DNA of 57,494 nucleotides from Bacteroidales bacterium (GTDB lineage: Bacteria; Bacteroidota; Bacteroidia; Bacteroidales; WCHB1-69): the NCBI GenBank assembly GCA_017540505.1, contig JAFYAW010000003.1, forward strand, positions 1-57,494, in the 5' to 3' direction. Below the pieces are notes generated by a model, which ran no database searches, was not told the origin of the DNA, and saw only the letters and a program-made list of their open reading frames with translations. Position numbers and translations under genes: made by a program. Positions 53,852-57,494 of the stretch are shown in pieces (the stretch's first letter is position 1; every line of letters starts with the position of its first letter).

Positions 53852-53919
53852 GTAGCGACGTCACATTGTGGCGTCGCAACCGATTTAAAAAAAACGACGC
53901 CACAATGTGACGTCGCTAC
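53852..53919. terminator. Bidirectional hairpin built from two palindrome copies
   Basis: A 25-base arm (53852-53876, starting GTAGCGACG) is perfectly complementary to 53895-53919 around an 18-base loop. Each arm is itself an imperfect GTAG...palindrome, so two copies of the REP-like element lie in opposite orientation. It sits between the hotdog gene and convergent gcvT, with T-rich flanks, and should stop transcription from both sides. Confidence 0.85.
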
Positions 53920-53944
53920 CGAATTTTTTTGAAAATTCCCCTGA

Positions 53945-55039
53945 TTACTCTGCCTTGTAGAACGGCATCTTCACGGTGACGGCCTTCAGCAGGCGGTTGC
54001 GCACCTTGATGAAGATTTCCGTGCCGGCTTTCGCAAACTCCTTCTTGATGAGCGCGGTGCCGATGCCCTTGTTGACGGACGGTCCGAACGTGCCGGAACG
54101 CACTTCGCCAATGAGGTTGCCCTCAGCGTCGCACACCTCGTAGCCGTTTCTCGGGATGCCGCGGTCGATGAGCTCGAAACCGGCAATGCGGCGTGTCACG
54201 CCGTTGGCCTTGAGGTCTTCCATGAATTTGCGGTCGATGAAGTCCTTGCCGTCCACGAATTTGGTGATCCAGCCCAAACCGGCCTCAATGGGGGAGATGG
54301 TGTCGTCAATCTCGTGGCCGTAGAGGCAGAAGCCCATCTCCAGACGGAGGGTGTCGCGTGCGCCCAAGCCGATGGGTTTGATGTCAAATTCGGCACCAGC
54401 CTCAAACACGGCGTCCCAGATCTGCATGGCATATTCGTTGGGGAAATAGATCTCACAACCGCCGGAGCCGGTGTAGCCCGTGGTGGAGAAGAGGATGTTG
54501 TCGAAACCGGCGAACTTGATGATCTTGTTGGTGTAGTACTCCATGTCGATGACGGAGGCGTCGGTCAGCTTCTGCATGGCCTTGAGCGCCAGAGGACCCT
54601 GGACGGCCAGCTGGGAGATGTTGTCGGAGATGTTCTCGATCTCGGCGCCAAAATTCTTGTTCTGTTCCACCACCCAAGCCCAGTCTTTGTCGATGTTGGC
54701 GGCATTGACCACCAAAAGATAATCTTCATCGTGCAGATTATAGACCAGCAGGTCGTCCACGATGCCGCCCTTGCCGTTGGGGAAGCAGCTGTATTGCACC
54801 TTGCCGGGGTAGAGGGCAGCCACGTCATTGGTGGTGATGTGCTGCAGCAGGGCCAGCGCCTTCGGGCCCTTCACGGTGAACTCGCCCATGTGGGACACGT
54901 CAAACACGCCCACCTTGTTGCGCACCTGCAGGTGCTCGTTGGTGATGCTGTCGTATTGGATCGGCATGTAAAAGCCGGCAAACTCTTCCATTTTGGCTCC
55001 TAAAGCCTCATGTTTCGCTCTGTAAACGGTTTCTTTCAT
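53945..55039 (-). CDS. gcvT: Aminomethyltransferase (glycine cleavage T protein)
   Basis: This 364-residue GcvT is complete: [17 protein letters not shown] at the N-terminus, [27 protein letters not shown], then [19 protein letters not shown] and GLGWITKF near the folate site, and a closing [16 protein letters not shown]. It transfers the methylene group from the H-protein-bound aminomethyl to tetrahydrofolate. Other glycine cleavage genes are not in the window. The promoter lies at 55090-55097. Confidence 0.97.
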   Translation of the reverse strand: MKETVYRAKHEALGAKMEEFAGFYMPIQYDSITNEHLQVRNKVGVFDVSHMGEFTVKGPKALALLQHITTNDVAALYPGKVQYSCFPNGKGGIVDDLLVYNLHDEDYLLVVNAANIDKDWAWVVEQNKNFGAEIENISDNISQLAVQGPLALKAMQKLTDASVIDMEYYTNKIIKFAGFDNILFSTTGYTGSGGCEIYFPNEYAMQIWDAVFEAGAEFDIKPIGLGARDTLRLEMGFCLYGHEIDDTISPIEAGLGWITKFVDGKDFIDRKFMEDLKANGVTRRIAGFELIDRGIPRNGYEVCDAEGNLIGEVRSGTFGPSVNKGIGTALIKKEFAKAGTEIFIKVRNRLLKAVTVKMPFYKAE

Positions 55040-55089
55040 AATGATTTTTTATTTGTGTTGTTAAAAATGACATTCGGTTTTTACGGCTG

Positions 55090-55097
55090 CAAAGATA
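55090..55097 (-). promoter_or_regulatory. Promoter (-7 box TATCTTTG, minus strand) of gcvT
   Basis: CAAAGATA on the plus strand reads TATCTTTG, followed by CAGCC, on the minus strand, 50 bases before the ATG at 55039. Confidence 0.65.
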
Positions 55098-55184
55098 GTA
55101 TAAAAAATTGGGAAAACCGTACAAAGATTTCGTATGTGTCTGTCAAAATAAATTTTCTATGGGAGAGATGGGATAAGGGTGTCT

Positions 55185-55712
55185 CTATTGCCATTGATAG
55201 ACAATGCTGCTGTCAGGCTTGTAGGAGAATTGATGGAAATGATAAACATTGGTGTCTGTTTTTTGATAAGGATAATTTGAGGGGTATCGTACAAATGTGG
55301 TGTCATTGAGTACTGTGGCCGAGTACACAATGGCGGTGGTCTGTCTGGGACCAAATGGCCAGGTGTTCCAATACAATGTGTTACCAAATTCTTGGAACAT
55401 CCCCCACCGCCCTTGAGAAGGTGAAAGGTCATTAAATCTGTTTCGAATGGAGTCCACCGTGATTTCATTCACATTTTCAATACTGTCGAATCCTGGAATA
55501 TCTATCCAAGTGCCATCTCTATAAAGGAAAAACATGTATGTTCTGGTAACGGTGTCCCGTTGCGTTTTGGAGCAATAGGTGTAATAATAAAAGCCGTCCG
55601 TGCGCAGATTCCCATTATAGGGGGTGCGTTCAATCTGCATTGAGGGTGTTTTCCCGCAAGATAGACAGCATAATCCCAAAGAAAAGAGGGTGTAAAAGAT
55701 ATGATGTTTCAT
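55185..55712 (-). CDS. Lipoprotein of unknown function, distal gene behind the RHS toxin
   Basis: The 175 residues have a lipobox (SLGLCCLSC) after a short signal. The mature part is Tyr/Trp/Asn-rich and beta-like (TDGFYYYTYCSKTQRDTVTR). No family is recognised. It begins 1 base after the stop of the barrel protein, and both follow the RHS toxin gene in the same direction, so it could be an immunity factor or an unrelated secreted protein. Confidence 0.68.
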   Translation of the reverse strand: MKHHIFYTLFSLGLCCLSCGKTPSMQIERTPYNGNLRTDGFYYYTYCSKTQRDTVTRTYMFFLYRDGTWIDIPGFDSIENVNEITVDSIRNRFNDLSPSQGRWGMFQEFGNTLYWNTWPFGPRQTTAIVYSATVLNDTTFVRYPSNYPYQKTDTNVYHFHQFSYKPDSSIVYQWQ

Positions 55713-55713
55713 T

Positions 55714-56442
55714 TTACAGAATGTTATTTTTTCTAATGCCAAGAACATTTAAACCACACCTCACATAAAAATTCCACATCAAGCCATTTTTGTATAAGGT
55801 TTCACCTGTGCTATAGTCCACAAGGTCTGCTGTGCAGGGTATGAGGGATGAGCCCAAGGTTATGCAGAGAAATCGTCTGATGTTGATGCCTGCTGCCATT
55901 CCGCCATAGAATCCTCCCGCCTTCATCGGCCCCTGAAAGCCCGGTTCCGGATAATAGGTGTTTGTTCGGGAGAACACCTCGCCATTCGAATATGCGTAAA
56001 CCGTCCGAAGCGGGAAAGCATAACCCGCTTTCAACTCCAATATAGTCTTCACGGCGCGTTTGCCGATAGTGTATCGGAAGTTGGCATACACAGGTAGCGT
56101 AAGCAAATCTTTGTAGTAAAGGGTTAAATCATTGTTTAGCAGACCTCCGAAACACCATAATCCGTCGCTGCCGTGAAACTCGGTTCCAACTCCCAAACTC
56201 CAGTGTCGGTTAAAATGGAAAAGATAAAGAACACCTGCATCGTAATGACCGAATCTTAATTCTCCCGTTGTGCAGTACTGAATAAGCCCCAGCATTATAT
56301 CCCCAACTCCTATGCTGCCATATACATACAAGGAGTGGTGACATTTATTTTCATTGTATTGTGCTACAGTGTCTTTTTGGGCCGCCAGTTGTCCAGTTAA
56401 TAGTAAAGTGATGGATATGAGAATGATCTTTCTTTTTTTCAT
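55714..56442 (-). CDS. Outer-membrane beta-barrel protein behind the RHS toxin
   Basis: The 242 residues have a signal peptide (MKKRKIILISITLLLTGQLAA). The rest alternates as membrane strands with aromatic belts (HHSLYVYGSIGVGDIMLGLI, GVLYLFHFNRHWSLGVG), ending VRCGLNVLGIRKNNIL. No PorT or OmpA domain is seen. It starts 40 bases after the RHS gene and is the nearest downstream gene, the usual place for an immunity gene, though an outer-membrane location would be unusual for that role. Confidence 0.72.
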   Translation of the reverse strand: MKKRKIILISITLLLTGQLAAQKDTVAQYNENKCHHSLYVYGSIGVGDIMLGLIQYCTTGELRFGHYDAGVLYLFHFNRHWSLGVGTEFHGSDGLWCFGGLLNNDLTLYYKDLLTLPVYANFRYTIGKRAVKTILELKAGYAFPLRTVYAYSNGEVFSRTNTYYPEPGFQGPMKAGGFYGGMAAGINIRRFLCITLGSSLIPCTADLVDYSTGETLYKNGLMWNFYVRCGLNVLGIRKNNIL

Positions 56443-56482
56443 TTAAGAATAGATTTAGGGTTATATATAAGATAATCTCAGA

Positions 56483-57494
56483 TTACCATAAAGTGTTTCC
56501 ATTTCCTGTTCCGAAATACCAAAACCAAGTTGAGGAAATGTCCAAAACTTTGAACCAGAAGGCACGTCCCCCTGTTAAATAGTCGTGGGCGAATCTGTTT
56601 TGAAAAACGTGTCTGATACTTTCCGAATTATATCCAAGTCGAAAAGCACCTGTCCCAAAACTGAGCACACCTGCTCGCTGATTTGCATTATTTGCATCTA
56701 ATTGACTGTATGCATTATGTTCCTTGCCGTCATTCCATAATATAATTTCGGGATTCGCATATCTAATAACGTCACTTACTCCCGGGTCTCCAGTAAACAT
56801 GTTAAGATTGGCTGAAAAGATTCCGAAATTGAATTGAACAGCAGCAGAACGCCAGCGATCCCCTCCATCAGCGTTATATATGCCTAATACTTTGCCTATT
56901 CCAAACAGCTGGTCATTCTCATATGTTCCATTGGTGAATGCATCACCGAGTGTAATCTTGTTGATAACCTGCGAGTATTCTCCTGCGGTAAATCGAGTAC
57001 CCGAAATGCTTGCCACACCATACAAGCGAATTTCGGCCCCGTCGCGGAATTCCCATCCGTTATATTTGCCGTAGGCGTTATCGCCAAAATAGTAACTAAC
57101 ACCACCGTGCCAGCGGTAATCCAATATGCCGCCAGGCCCAAACGAAGCATCAAACCCGATATGGTTGCGGGAACCAAAACCGTAACTAAACTTGAAAGCA
57201 ACAGGTGAGACTAATTTCTGCATCTCATAACCAATATTGGTACTTGAGAAGGCCACGGAGGTCCCTAATAAAGATGCTGCCGTAGAGACAGCCCCTCCTG
57301 TCAAGAAATCTAATCCTAAACCAATCAGCAGATTCTGCCACCATTTCAACTTCTCCCCGCTCGGGTCCACATATTGCAACGGGTTGTTCAGGCAGTACGA
57401 ATACCGGTTATAGCTCTGAGTGAAGTCGGGCAGCTGCACAAAGTTGTCAGGCGAAAAGAAACGGGCAATCACAGGGTCGTACAGGCGGCCGTTC
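56483..57494 (-). CDS. RHS-repeat protein with polymorphic toxin type 23 C-terminus (5' end outside window)
   Basis: The frame is open to the right edge. The first visible part, NGRLYDPVIARFFSPDN then YNRYSYCLNNPLQYVDPSGE, is the RHS-associated core domain that ends the toxin cage. The ~290 residues after it are the variable toxin part: a helical linker (about 50-90), then GSRNHIGFDASFGPGG, WHGGVSYYFGDNAYGKYNGW, NADGGDRWRSAAVQ, LNMFTGDPG, and a conserved end SSTWFWYFGTGNGNTLW. This matches predicted polymorphic toxin type 23, whose target is not known. It is likely delivered by contact. Confidence 0.85.
   Translation of the reverse strand, partial: NGRLYDPVIARFFSPDNFVQLPDFTQSYNRYSYCLNNPLQYVDPSGEKLKWWQNLLIGLGLDFLTGGAVSTAASLLGTSVAFSSTNIGYEMQKLVSPVAFKFSYGFGSRNHIGFDASFGPGGILDYRWHGGVSYYFGDNAYGKYNGWEFRDGAEIRLYGVASISGTRFTAGEYSQVINKITLGDAFTNGTYENDQLFGIGKVLGIYNADGGDRWRSAAVQFNFGIFSANLNMFTGDPGVSDVIRYANPEIILWNDGKEHNAYSQLDANNANQRAGVLSFGTGAFRLGYNSESIRHVFQNRFAHDYLTGGRAFWFKVLDISSTWFWYFGTGNGNTLW

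Overview
The window looks like chromosomal DNA of a Bacteroidota species, most probably order Bacteroidales. The evidence is: many promoters of the TAnnTTTG (-7) type and no Shine-Dalgarno leaders; a type IX secretion (T9SS) sorting domain at 1-1060 and a PorT homologue at 36661-37443; an ECF sigma/FecR pair with a DUF4974 tail; DUF2807, PCMD and DUF4143 families; and an RHS/type-23 polymorphic toxin at the right edge. The DNA is about half G+C, with AT-rich intergenic gaps. I found no rRNA, tRNA, CRISPR array, transposase or prophage.

Layout. 1-1060: end of a repeat-built surface protein. 1177-2536: a short-chain dehydrogenase and a free methionine-R-sulfoxide reductase. 2624-9020: a co-directional block holding an HdeD-like membrane protein, a Cache/PP2C-phosphatase/HATPase sensor, a STAS protein, a RelA/SpoT-type alarmone synthetase, a phosphotransferase-fold kinase, a MESH1-like alarmone hydrolase, and a TIGR04076 protein fused to a lipoprotein. 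9061-11804: ECF sigma, FecR anti-sigma, and an STN-linker-barrel protein. 11869-20390: hypothetical protein, DUF4143 ATPase, glycosyltransferase, PCMD protein, a frameshifted ORF6N gene, a sodium symporter and a secreted protein. 20570-31133: S8 protease, small lipoprotein, two tandem thioredoxin-fold paralogues, NAD(P)HX repair enzyme, RadC, DUF58, and two secreted proteins. 31334-39529: M3 peptidase, LigA, heptose-7-P kinase, PorT, glycyl-tRNA synthetase, FMN reductase. 39615-50647: lipoprotein, EFR1 flavodoxin-ferredoxin, EamA transporter, erythromycin-esterase-like enzyme, membrane proteins, a RelE/ParE-type TA pair, TlpA-like protein, GNAT/zinc-ribbon fusion, CAT-like enzyme, CDP-alcohol phosphatidyltransferase, and a DUF3990 TA pair. 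50788-55039: two FlK-like hotdog proteins around a lipoprotein paralogue and a DUF2807 protein, then GcvT. 55185-57494: two secreted proteins and the C-terminal part of an RHS toxin.

The most notable gene set is 2624-8283. A single-chain phosphatase/kinase sensor and its STAS partner (SypE/SypA-like logic) sit in the same transcription unit as an alarmone synthetase, a kinase-fold protein and an alarmone hydrolase. This suggests, but does not prove, a partner-switch circuit that controls (p)ppGpp-type signalling. Two repeat families also stand out. One is a 28-bp GTAG...CTAC palindrome that lies next to gene ends, once supplying the stop codons of two convergent genes. The other is a family of 7-bp-phased repeats found in at least six intergenic sites and once inside a coding sequence.
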